A stretch of 42,753 nt of DNA, taken from assembly GCA_024278215.1 (NCBI GenBank), contig JAJRTR010000091.1, positions 1-42,753 of the forward strand. Direction: 5' to 3'. The notes below the pieces were generated by a model. That model saw only the letters and a list, made by a program, of their open reading frames with translations, ran no database searches and was not told where the DNA came from. Shown piece by piece: positions 33,528-42,018 of this stretch. Position numbers and translations under genes: made by a program. The DNA comes from a bacterium (GTDB lineage Bacteria; UBP15; UBA6099; JAJRTR01). Position 1 is the first letter of the stretch. Each line of letters opens with the position of its first letter.

Positions 33528-36500
33528 CTATTGAGTTACAGGCGCGGACTTGTCGGTTTTAAACAGAATTTCTATGTAAGCGCGCGACTGTTCAAATGTT
33601 TCCGCATGTATCCAGAAATCGTGGCCTTCTCCAAAGAAGTCGCGCCAGTATGTGCCTGTATCCCAGTCTGCGAGCATCGAACCGTTGTTGTTCACAGCCA
33701 ATGCGGTCTCGTAGTCAACGGTGTTTTCGGTTTGCTGGTAAGTGGAAGCGCCGTACTGAGAGTCCATCACACTGTAGCTTCTTATTACATTGTCGGCGTC
33801 CCAGGTAGCTTCTATGACGCCGGATTCACCGACCTCGCCGTCATAACTGTCGAACTTATTGACAACTACGCCACGCCACTGACCGGCAAGGCTTGCGGCA
33901 TCGAAGCTCGAAGGCTGTCGCGTCAGTATGTAGATGCCCTGTTCGGTTCCGCTGCTGGTTGCTGCGATGATAATGTTGCCGTTGCCGGATACGCCGCCGG
34001 AGTATGTCGCATCGTCAGTGTATATGTGTATGGAACCGTCTGTATTGCTGAAAGTATAGGTAGCAGACGCGGACCGGCTCTGCTCGGTTGTTGTTCCTGA
34101 GTTGTTGTAGTAGACAGTGCCGGTGATAACGCCGGAATTTGTGACTATAGTTCCCGCCTCGATGCCGATACCCGATGTGCCGTTGTAATATATCTTCGTC
34201 ATGTACCAGATGCCTGAATCATCCATGGCAGCGTATTCTGCGGAAGTACCCTTCGCGGCCATGAACGCTGCTTCCCAGATACCGGTCTCCTGATTAGCGA
34301 CAGCGAGGAACGAGCAATCGTTATTGGGTATGATCGTGTATGTCCCGGCGGTGTAAACTCCGTTGCTGCCGAGTGTCACGGTCGTCTGTTCGTTGGACGT
34401 AGCCGTGTCGGATGAGCCTTTGGATGAGCCTGTCAGGTAGTTGGCCGTCATCGTGAGTCCCGAGAAGGATGATGAGCCTGTGGACGAATACATGGATTCC
34501 TGATTGTCGCCGCCTGTGCCAATGAACCAGTAGTCGCCGGTGGGCGGACAGGATGAGGAGAAAGCCGGTTGTGCAACAGTGATTGTCACCGTGTCCGGCT
34601 CGTAGGTTGCGAAACTGTCATCGCGAACACTGAGGGCGAACACATAGGTTCCGGCCTCGGTCGGTGTGAAAGATGGCTGCGCCGCACTGTTGTCGGAGAG
34701 TGTGACGGTGGGGCCGCCTGTCTGCGCCCAGTGATAATGTAAAGTATCACCGTCCGGGTCGCTGGAAGCGGTGCCGTCGAGCGTCACGGTCTCATTTGTG
34801 TTCACCGACTGATCCGCGCCCGCGTCCGCTGTGGGCGGTTGTCCGATAGGACTGGATTGATCGGTTTTGAAATAGAACGATATGTCGGATGTATCGGTGG
34901 CTCCTGTGTTTACTCTGAACATGAGGCCGCCGCCCACAAAAAGTCGCGCGCCGTCCTGTGACATCCGTCCAGAGCCGTCGCCGGCGGAGAATGAAGACTC
35001 AAGTTCCGAAGGCGACATGTCGTAAGACGTGTAATCTAATCCATCGGATGAATTGTTGGAGCTGATGGTGACATAAGAAGTGGACGAATTTATCAGCCAT
35101 GCTTCCGTGCCGCCCATGCCGGAGCTGCTTGTGCGACCGAGCATTATCCCACGCCACTGTCCCTGCACATCATTCGCGTATGAGAATGACGTCGGCTGCT
35201 TCGTCATCATTATTATTCCCTGCTCACTCGACGAGAGGGAAGCGAAAATGATAGTGTTACCGTCCCTGCTAAGAGCCCCCCTGTATGAAATACTGTCGCT
35301 TGTTGTCATCGTGATTATACCTGTGTCCGTGGCAACGGAATAAGAGATACCCAGGTCGCCGGTGTATATCTCTTCTGCGGCGGTATCGTAGTCTCGCGAG
35401 TATAATGTGCCGGAGCCGGAGCCGGAATCCATTGTGACAGGCCCGCCATTTACACCCCGGTAATTATCCGCCGCTTCATAGTAAATGCCATTGAGAAACC
35501 ACTCGCCGGTTGTAACAGCGTTCGCGTAGCTTGCGGCGGAGCCTTTTCTGACCATGATGCCGCCCTGCCATTCGCCGGCGGCGAACGTTGTCACCCCCAG
35601 TATCGAGCAGTCGTTGTTGACAATAACTTTGTTTGTGTCCGTTCCATCGGTGATCTCGTAAGTTCCATCGCTGTTCTGTGTCAGAGTACCGGAGTATGAG
35701 GTATCGTCATAAGTACCGACCGACACGTTGCCTTCGGTCGTCCCAGTGATGTTGGAGCCGCTGACCTGAAATTCGCCGAACTCCGAGTATGTGTTGTCTG
35801 CGTCCCCACCCATACCGGCATAATAATACGTGCCCGAAGGCGGGCAGTTGGATGCGTAAGCGCTTATCGTTAGCGCGTCGGACAATGTGGCAGACTGTCC
35901 GTCTGCGTCAGTCACCGTTACAGAATACGTGCCCTCCGTGAGCGTGGCCGGCACCTGCGCCATGATGAGTGTCGCCGAGTCGATTGTGGCGGTAACGGTT
36001 GCCGCCCCGATTGTGACGACTGTGCCGGTTGCGAAGCCCGTGCCGGTTATCTCCAGCGAGCCGCCCTCGCCTTCCTCGATGGATGCCGGGACGATCTGCG
36101 ATATGGTGATTGCTTCGGAGGTTGCGTTCTGTTCCGTATCGGTCGCCTCGACAACTATAATAAGAATAGTATCTTCGACTGTATGCCCGTCTTGGGTGAC
36201 CTCGAGTTTCACATTATACTCGCCAGGTGTCGTGAACTGTGCATAAGCATACGGTTCCAACAACGATGTCGTGCCCGCGCCAGCGGCGCGGGACAGGTCT
36301 TCAACCACGCTGCCACCGTCGAGGTCCCACTGGTATGTGACATCGCCGGTTGCACCGTCCGCACTGAGGTGATCGGCGTATAGATACACCGACAGAGGTG
36401 CCTCGCCATAAGTCGTGTCTGCGGATATACCGGCTTTGAGAGTGCTGTTCGTGGCAGTTTCCTGTGTCGCTGCGGCTGAATAGTCGCCCGCATTGATTGT

Positions 36501-37136
36501 GTATGATCCGGTTGCCGCCAGGTAACATTTCAACTGGCCTTCCGCGCCGAGTGTTATCGATTCGTGATTCGAGCCGCTGATATATACCGTCGTCGTGGAA
36601 TTTGTTGAGTTCTTAATAACAAGCGGTTCGCCGCCATCGAACGAAAGAGACGTGGGTGTGACACCTTCGGACGTTATTGTGTAGCCGAGTGTCATCTTCA
36701 CATCTTTGAACACACCCTCTTCGATAGTGACAAGCTGCTTACGTGTCGCAAGGACGCTTCCTTCGCTGCAAAGGGCGTTGACTGTAATTGTCTTAAGTCC
36801 GATGGGAATATTCGCAATGGTAACAGGTTCTCCGCTGGAAACGTTGGTAACGAGAACTTCGATAGGGGCCGAGAGGTCGCTACCCGTGACGGTTATCGAG
36901 AAACTCGCGGTATCCGCCGGCACTTTGCCCGCCGCACGCCCCGTACCTGTGTCCGGCACAGCGACAGCTATACGAATAGAGCCCGTTCTGGCATTTACGC
37001 CTGTCCCCGCGATTGAACCGCTACCTCCACCACAGCCGGCCACCATGACAAGCCCCAGAACCACCATTACCGCTACCATAGCCGTGACTATTCCCGACTG
37101 TCCATTCATTCTGTACCTTTTACCATTGCACTTCAT
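33528..37136 (-). CDS. Large lipoprotein with PKD, IPT and duplicated modules
   Basis: A 1202-residue surface lipoprotein. The signal peptide ends in the lipobox VAGC with the lipid cysteine at 35. Then: a carboxypeptidase-regulatory-like part (about 50-150), a PKD-like domain (232-330), an IPT/TIG domain (342-425, SLEITGTGFATGT), module 1 (about 430-745), a classical PKD domain (about 765-860, ADAGADQSVNTNETVTLDG), and module 2 (about 862-1202). The two modules share CPP(S/T)G(T/D)Y at the start, a VNNDCSIL/PNNDCSFL middle and a FKTD(Q/K)S(S/A)P end, so they are a duplication. I read it as an outer-membrane or cell-surface protein. Two starts (37136, 37109) are possible; the first has GAGGGA upstream. 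Confidence 0.88.
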   Translation of the reverse strand: MKCNGKRYRMNGQSGIVTAMVAVMVVLGLVMVAGCGGGSGSIAGTGVNARTGSIRIAVAVPDTGTGRAAGKVPADTASFSITVTGSDLSAPIEVLVTNVSSGEPVTIANIPIGLKTITVNALCSEGSVLATRKQLVTIEEGVFKDVKMTLGYTITSEGVTPTSLSFDGGEPLVIKNSTNSTTTVYISGSNHESITLGAEGQLKCYLAATGSYTINAGDYSAAATQETATNSTLKAGISADTTYGEAPLSVYLYADHLSADGATGDVTYQWDLDGGSVVEDLSRAAGAGTTSLLEPYAYAQFTTPGEYNVKLEVTQDGHTVEDTILIIVVEATDTEQNATSEAITISQIVPASIEEGEGGSLEITGTGFATGTVVTIGAATVTATIDSATLIMAQVPATLTEGTYSVTVTDADGQSATLSDALTISAYASNCPPSGTYYYAGMGGDADNTYSEFGEFQVSGSNITGTTEGNVSVGTYDDTSYSGTLTQNSDGTYEITDGTDTNKVIVNNDCSILGVTTFAAGEWQGGIMVRKGSAASYANAVTTGEWFLNGIYYEAADNYRGVNGGPVTMDSGSGSGTLYSRDYDTAAEEIYTGDLGISYSVATDTGIITMTTSDSISYRGALSRDGNTIIFASLSSSEQGIIMMTKQPTSFSYANDVQGQWRGIMLGRTSSSGMGGTEAWLINSSTSYVTISSNNSSDGLDYTSYDMSPSELESSFSAGDGSGRMSQDGARLFVGGGLMFRVNTGATDTSDISFYFKTDQSSPIGQPPTADAGADQSVNTNETVTLDGTASSDPDGDTLHYHWAQTGGPTVTLSDNSAAQPSFTPTEAGTYVFALSVRDDSFATYEPDTVTITVAQPAFSSSCPPTGDYWFIGTGGDNQESMYSSTGSSSFSGLTMTANYLTGSSKGSSDTATSNEQTTVTLGSNGVYTAGTYTIIPNNDCSFLAVANQETGIWEAAFMAAKGTSAEYAAMDDSGIWYMTKIYYNGTSGIGIEAGTIVTNSGVITGTVYYNNSGTTTEQSRSASATYTFSNTDGSIHIYTDDATYSGGVSGNGNIIIAATSSGTEQGIYILTRQPSSFDAASLAGQWRGVVVNKFDSYDGEVGESGVIEATWDADNVIRSYSVMDSQYGASTYQQTENTVDYETALAVNNNGSMLADWDTGTYWRDFFGEGHDFWIHAETFEQSRAYIEILFKTDKSAPVTQ

Positions 37137-37195
37137 ATTTCACTTCCCTCTTTCTGTTCTTTCCCGGATACATATCAGGGATACTTAAATTATGC

Positions 37196-37221
37196 ACCCG
37201 CAGAACACCTGTTCTGCGGGT
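37196..37221. promoter_or_regulatory. Hairpin between fecR and lipoprotein genes
   Basis: ACCCGCAGAAC (37196-37206) and GTTCTGCGGGT (37211-37221), a perfect 11-bp stem with a four-base loop. Inside an operon on the minus strand, it could attenuate or process the mRNA before the big lipoprotein. Confidence 0.6.
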
Positions 37222-37261
37222 TGTTGTCATGGCCGAACAGCACCTCGCGGCTCTTCCCGGT

Positions 37262-38101
37262 TCAATCTATTTGCAGATTGACTCCACCCGTTCCCTCTTG
37301 CAGATCAATCACTACATCGGTCGCGGGACTCGTGATCGTGTCGTTTGTCGTTGTCTCTTCTATTGAGGTTTCCGTCACTTCCTGTACGTTAGTCTGTTCG
37401 TCGGCCTGCTCGTTGCTCGTTTCGCCGGACTGTTCTTCCGCCGGTGCCCGCGTTGATGTCGTGTCGACATTCGCTTCCTCGTAGACGGCAGCAGCTTCCG
37501 CCTGGAATTCTTTCATTTCTCCGGCGGGAACGTCCTGCGGTGTTGACTCAACTTCCGTGGCCCCGGGTCCGAAAGCGACTTTTGTGCTCTGGTCGAGAAC
37601 TACCGACAGTCCGTCCGACGCCACCTCGAACTCGCCGGATACTACAATAAAACTCGATTTGTCAGGTGTGGAAACGACAAAGATTTCCGAGCCCCTCACC
37701 CCGGCGATAGCTGTTGGTGTGCGTATCTCGAACGACGAATCCGGAGTCATGAGCTTGGCAGCGCGTGCGAAAATCTTGCCTGTTTCAAGTTTCATCGTGC
37801 TTTTTGTTGTTTTTCCTTCGAGCTTTGCTTCCTGGACCCGAAACCGGCTGAGAGGATACACTTTCACGACATTCCCCAGCCACGACAACGTCACTTCTCC
37901 ATCTGCCGTTGTCCTGACTGTGTCGCCGGTCGCCAGTTTCATGCCAAGTCGCACAGGGTTTTCATGCTCGTCTCTCACCACCGTGGCTGCTCCTTTTGTC
38001 GCTATCACGTCTACTTTCAGTTCTTCAGCCGACGCGCTGGAAAACATCAATGCTGTTGCTGCTATAGCAACCATCGCGATTATCAAACCTGTTCTTTTCA
38101 C
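37262..38101 (-). CDS. FecR-domain periplasmic protein
   Basis: A 279-residue protein with a signal peptide (KRTGLIIAMVAIAATALM, cut after SSASA) and a FecR domain: GDTVRTTADGEVTLSWLG near 60-77 and the classic IRTPTAIAGVRGSEIFV near 125-141. The last 90 residues are acidic, Thr/Glu-rich and probably disordered. Such stand-alone FecR proteins in this type of genome sit beside surface proteins; they may bind a cell-envelope partner. The start is a GTG at 38101 with GAGGAG upstream, which gives the proper signal peptide; a longer frame to 38206 overlaps the preceding gene. Operon with the outer-membrane-type gene before it. Confidence 0.88.
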   Translation of the reverse strand: MKRTGLIIAMVAIAATALMFSSASAEELKVDVIATKGAATVVRDEHENPVRLGMKLATGDTVRTTADGEVTLSWLGNVVKVYPLSRFRVQEAKLEGKTTKSTMKLETGKIFARAAKLMTPDSSFEIRTPTAIAGVRGSEIFVVSTPDKSSFIVVSGEFEVASDGLSVVLDQSTKVAFGPGATEVESTPQDVPAGEMKEFQAEAAAVYEEANVDTTSTRAPAEEQSGETSNEQADEQTNVQEVTETSIEETTTNDTITSPATDVVIDLQEGTGGVNLQID

Positions 38102-38135
38102 GTTTAATACTCCTCTGTTTTTTTGCAAATTAGAT

Positions 38136-38843
38136 TTAGTATGAACGGAAGACGCCGCCCTGGAAAATGTCGTCGTCGTCGATAACGCCGGTTTGCATAT
38201 CCACAAGGATATAGCTGAGCGCGAATTTTGTTGTTCTACTGAATCTCTTCGATAACTCGGCGCTGTACAGATTGAAAATATTGTCGTCGAGGTTCAGGTT
38301 GTAGCTGTATTGTGCCGAAACAGACACCTTCCAGTTATGAGTAAATCTTAAATCGTACTTGAGTTTTTCGTTCAATGTCCGGCTGTCGCTGAAATCAGTA
38401 GCTGTCGAGAAAGAGGAATACAGGCTCAGTTTTGTTCTTTCCGACTGCCTGAGTGCATATTGCGCCAGGAAAAGCCAGCGGTCCGAATCGTTGCCGGTCG
38501 GGTGTGTCCTGGCGTTGCCGGGAGATGTGCTGTTCGTGTAACTGTACAATAGAGACAAGCGCTTCGAACGCTGATTGGAGATGGAAACATTGACGATATT
38601 CGAGTCTGTCTGATCGTCGTCGAGACTATACTTGTTCAGGTAGGACAAAAACGCCGTATATCCCGGCTGCAGGGACTTGATGATGAAGAAACCGTTGTAC
38701 ATGAAATCACTGTTCCCGGTCTGGGTGTGAGTCTCGAACCGGGTGAGATGGTGAAGCGATAATGAATTCTTATTTGCATACGTTCCCGTCGATGTCAGAG
38801 CTATCACAAGAAGCACAAGTATGGTTGTTCGACAAGCTTTCAT
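38136..38843 (-). CDS. Putative outer-membrane beta-barrel protein
   Basis: A 235-residue secreted protein with signal peptide (MKACRTTILVLLVIALTSTG, cut after TYA). The mature part alternates polar and hydrophobic residues with many Tyr, Ser, Asn and Leu (for example RLSLLYSYTNSTS, VSVSAQYSYNLNL) and ends in an aromatic residue (GGVFRSY), as expected for an outer-membrane barrel. No named family recognised. First gene of the three-gene operon, with a promoter 60-90 bases upstream and AGGAG near the ATG. Confidence 0.75.
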   Translation of the reverse strand: MKACRTTILVLLVIALTSTGTYANKNSLSLHHLTRFETHTQTGNSDFMYNGFFIIKSLQPGYTAFLSYLNKYSLDDDQTDSNIVNVSISNQRSKRLSLLYSYTNSTSPGNARTHPTGNDSDRWLFLAQYALRQSERTKLSLYSSFSTATDFSDSRTLNEKLKYDLRFTHNWKVSVSAQYSYNLNLDDNIFNLYSAELSKRFSRTTKFALSYILVDMQTGVIDDDDIFQGGVFRSY

Positions 38844-38904
38844 AAAACATATCTCCTAATCTCAATAAACACTATATATGTGCGCATATGTTCGCCAGCA
38901 ATAG

Positions 38905-38932
38905 ATTATAGAACTTGTCCATCATAAGTCAA
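38905..38932 (-). promoter_or_regulatory. sigma70-type promoter of the fecR operon
   Basis: On the minus strand TTGACT (38932-38927), 16 bases, TATAAT (38910-38905). This is one of the best promoter matches in the window. The leader before the first gene would be about 55 bases. Confidence 0.75.
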
Positions 38933-38952
38933 GACATCTACAAGGTAGGCAA

Positions 38953-39064
38953 CGGTGCGGAATGACTGGGGGGGTGAGTGGCTTCGGATGGCGATGATGG
39001 AATTTCAACCCGGGCATCTATTTTTGAGGAGACGCGGGAGCGGAGCATCCTGGAAGCTCACGGT
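38953..39064. repeat. Repeat family B, copy 2 (112 bp)
   Basis: Matches 32688-32799. Here it is bounded by a short inverted repeat, GCGGAATGACT on the left and AGTCATTCCAC about 15 bases past the right end (39080-39090). Repeat A copy 2 follows immediately. Confidence 0.85.
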
Positions 39065-39098
39065 AAAGGTGCGAAAAAAAGTCATTCCACAGGGCTGT

Positions 39099-39260
39099 GT
39101 AGAGCCAATTGCAAAATTCTGATTCGGCGGCGGTCGGCTGCATTTGTCCATAGCTGCGTTGTCGGCATAAAATTGTCCTCGACGTACTCTCTCTACAAAT
39201 ACGTCTGCGAGGATTTTACACATCCGCCTTGCTCTGAACAATTTCACTCGACCTCGCTAC
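39099..39260. repeat. Repeat family A, copy 2
   Basis: Shares with 2-160 the start GTAGAGCCAATTGCAAAATT, the middle TTGTCCATAGCTGCGTTGTC and the end CACTCGACCTCGCTACG, with changes in between that keep the internal hairpin (TAAAATTGTCCTCGACGTA with TACGTCTGCGAGGATTTTA). The right terminal inverted repeat is missing; the sequence diverges after 39260. Confidence 0.75.
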
Positions 39261-39423
39261 GCAGGCATTGGGGGCAGACTTAGAATTATGCACAAGGATG
39301 AATGCAAGGGGCAGGACGTGAATTGTAAAATTTGAGAATAGTTTATTGGCTCGAAATAGTTTTGTTCACATCGTCATTTTGCTACCTGTTGACTTTTACT
39401 CCCAGGATGATGAAAATCTTAAT

Positions 39424-40474
39424 ATGCACGAAATATCATTAAGCTGCAACGGCAACCTTATCGACGAGTTCGACGCAGGCGGCAACCTGCTCGCCTCCTA
39501 CACACACGAACCCGGCACGCTCGACCATCCTATCGCCATGCAGCGCGGCGGCGGCGATGGCGGACAAAGCGGCGGCGAAACATTCTACTACCACTACGAC
39601 GAGCGCGGCTCCGTCATATACCTGACAAACAGCAACGGACACATCGTCCAGCGCTACTACTACGACACCTTCGGACGCATCGCCTACCAGGTAGGCAGCC
39701 TCCCCAACCCATTCACCTACACCGGCCGCCAGTGGGACCCCGAAGCCGGTCTCTACCACCTATCGCGCCCGCGCCCTCGACCCCGACACAGGCCGCTTCC
39801 TCCAGCACGACCCCGTCTTCAGTCTCAACTCCTTCGTCTACGTCGACAACAACCCCGTCAACGCCGTCGACCCGCTGGGGCTGGAATGGATTAGACACTA
39901 TAATACATTTGCTTACAGATGGAAAACCTGCGAGAAAGATTGTTGTTGGTACGACACTCCCGAGCGCCAAAAATGTGCTGAAAAAGGGTGCGATATTTGT
40001 ATAAGTTCATCTCCACCGGCCAGCGGTTACGGACCTATGTTTATATGCCCGTGGTGCACAATATGGTGGAAAGTAGCTGATCCTTCCAACTGCTGGGATA
40101 TATGCAGTGAACATACAAACAATGACATTGATTTTGGGCATTGCCTTTTCACCTGCGTGGGCGTCTCGCCGCCACCTGAAAAAATAGCCCCGGAGCCGAA
40201 GGGGCAGCCACGCACGATTCCTGATTGTAGAGAAGAAAGACACAAGGAATGTCTGGCTGAGAATTGTCCCGGCTATAGAGATCTAAGTGAAATAGCGAAT
40301 TGTACTAGTGATTGCTGGGTCACATCGGATTGGAAAGATTTACCACCAGAAACTGGGTTGCCTGAATTATCAAGGACTAATTTTGGGATTTGTGGAGCAT
40401 ATTGTTTTGCCAAAGGTGAAGTATGCCAAACAATTCGTTGTCCATGTTATTATTATTATGATATATTCCAATAA
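39424..40474 (+). pseudogene. Rhs-protein tip with Cys-rich toxin-like domain, frameshifted
   Basis: The first part (about 39448-39759) is the end of an Rhs core: FYYHYDERGSVIYLTN, RYYYDTFGRIAYQVG and TGRQWDPEAGLYH. At about 39760 one extra base breaks the frame; the next frame continues YRARALDPDTGRFLQHDP and NPVNAVDPLGLEW, the standard Rhs boundary, and stays open to a stop at 40472-40474. After PLGLEW comes a variable C-terminal domain of about 195 residues with 22 cysteines, including CWDIC and PPPEKI. Variable domains here are usually toxins (nucleases, etc.); this one I do not recognise. The N-terminal bulk of Rhs is missing, so it is an orphan tip, or a damaged gene. The frameshift may be a sequencing error. 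Confidence 0.75.
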
Positions 40475-40501
40475 TTGATCTTTATTTAGGAGATATGGAC
40501 T

Positions 40502-40870
40502 TTGAAGGACCATATATATAAATCAATTGTTTATATAATTTCTATCCGCTTTTCTTTTTATTTAACAACAGTATTCGACCTTGTAATTTTCAATAATTTC
40601 GGCATACCTGTTGAAGAGCTTCCATCAGTAATCTTTTTTAAGAATCCACCCTCTTATGTTAATTTGTTAGTTATTTTGTATTTATTATTTTCTATTTTAA
40701 GAATACTGATAGGATTGTCTGCTATTGGATTGCTATTCTTTTCAAATTTAGCAAGAAAGTGCTTTATCGTTTTAATTATTATTTACACAATCATGAAATT
40801 TATTTTATTCGCTAAAAACATCTATATTATCATATTTATTACATTAAATATTTTTTCATATTATCGCTAA
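40502..40870 (+). CDS. Small membrane protein, candidate immunity protein
   Basis: A 122-residue, very hydrophobic protein with three or four membrane helices and AT-rich codons (for example LRILIGLSAIGLLFF). It starts at TTG with TAGGAG upstream, 27 bases after the Rhs tip. The position directly behind an Rhs C-terminal domain is where immunity genes lie, but no family resemblance supports it; immunity is inference from place alone. Confidence 0.6.
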   Translation: MKDHIYKSIVYIISIRFSFYLTTVFDLVIFNNFGIPVEELPSVIFFKNPPSYVNLLVILYLLFSILRILIGLSAIGLLFFSNLARKCFIVLIIIYTIMKFILFAKNIYIIIFITLNIFSYYR

Positions 40871-40904
40871 AGAGCTTTTTTTTAGAAATCAAAAACATCA
40901 TTTC

Positions 40905-41282
40905 TTGAAAAAGTTATTTATTACTGTTTTGGCCATTTTCTACATTTTCGGACTATTCGCTTATAACGTAATGGATATGACAGAAAGCATCCCTTTTATG
41001 GTTTTTCAGTTTCATGCAAATCCAAAAGCTTCAAAAATTTACATTGAAGTTACCAGATTACAGCGAGATGGACATTTACAAGAAGCAAAAAAAGCCTTAG
41101 ACTCCATATTATTTGTAAAGGACAAATATAATCGTAGTGAAAAGGTGTTTATATGCAATAAATACAAAGAATTGAGCACTGCATTTGAGAATTATATTAT
41201 ACCTGAATTTTGCAAATCATTTGATGATCGTATGTATAATAAATACGTATTTCCCAAGAACAAGACTTTGCTTGATTATTAA
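40905..41282 (+). CDS. Hypothetical membrane-anchored protein (125 aa)
   Basis: One N-terminal hydrophobic segment (LFITVLAIFYIFGLFAYNV) followed by a helical, charged domain with a TPR-like stretch (VTRLQRDGHLQEAKKALDSI, about 46-65). The start is a TTG at 40905 with no good ribosome site, so the true start is uncertain. AT-rich, lying between the two Cys-rich cassettes. No function recognised; it might be another immunity or fragmentary gene. Confidence 0.5.
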   Translation: MKKLFITVLAIFYIFGLFAYNVMDMTESIPFMVFQFHANPKASKIYIEVTRLQRDGHLQEAKKALDSILFVKDKYNRSEKVFICNKYKELSTAFENYIIPEFCKSFDDRMYNKYVFPKNKTLLDY

Positions 41283-41365
41283 TAATGTATCTGTGTATCT
41301 GGGGCCGAATAAACAGGGACGCTTACCGTTTTTACATTTGTTGCCGGTTGACTTTTATTACGTAT

Positions 41366-42003
41366 ATGTTAAAGAAATATACAGTCAAAACAAGCGGTCC
41401 TAATGGAATGCGTTGTTGCGATTGGGGAGAATGCATCACTGAAGCTAATGAAAAGTGCAATATCGCTTTTGGACTCTCTAATGCGGATAATTGGTTGACA
41501 AGATGCGAAGGAAAAGGCGTAATATGCCAGTTATTATGGGGTATCAAGAATAAATCCGATTGTTGGGATTTCTGTCGCGAAAATGCTTTCCGGATTTCGA
41601 TTCCTGCTTCAATGCATGCACCGGCATCCCGCCACCTGAAAAGATAGTCCCGGAGCCGGATAAATGCAAAGATACTTGTAGGCACTACGCAGAAGATGAT
41701 AACTATTGTAAAGTTAACTTTAATGATGAATTAATGGATAAATGCATAAAAGAATGTTTTGAGAAGTTTTGCCAATACAAGAAGCTTCCATTCTACTTGA
41801 ATCTTTTTGCGGGAGCAGTTCAAACTTATCATACTGGAGGCCAAAATGATCTCCCTGGGGCAAACGATTACGGTAAATATTGCATTGTAAAAAGAAATGG
41901 GGAAGCAATTTGTAAAAATTATTGTCGAAGGACAGGAAAAAGTGTTCCGCCTGATTTTGGGTTTCCGTCACGTGAAGATTATAGTCCAAGCTGTTCAAGA
42001 TAA
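41366..42003 (+). pseudogene. Displaced second Cys-rich toxin-like domain, frameshifted
   Basis: Two frames encode a domain related to the one at 39870-40474. The first frame (41366-about 41580) has CCDWGECITEANEKC and DCWDFCREN; the second (about 41578-42003) has CFPDFDSCFNACTGIPPPEK and CKDTCRHYAEDD. The shared order is CWD(I/F)C, then C-x3-C, then (S/I)PPPEKI(A/V)PEP. No Rhs core lies before it. So this is an orphan C-terminal cassette of the same family, broken by one frameshift near 41580. Confidence 0.65.
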
Positions 42004-42018
42004 TAAAGGGTATTGTAC

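Noticed and set aside
38102-38206. Longer N-terminus for the FecR protein
   Set aside because: It overlaps the preceding gene and would bury the signal peptide; the GTG at 38101 has its own ribosome site.
39732-40004. Thr/Ser/Pro-rich third frame over the Rhs boundary
   Set aside because: The Rhs consensus continues in a different frame; this one is a shadow of repetitive GC-rich codons.
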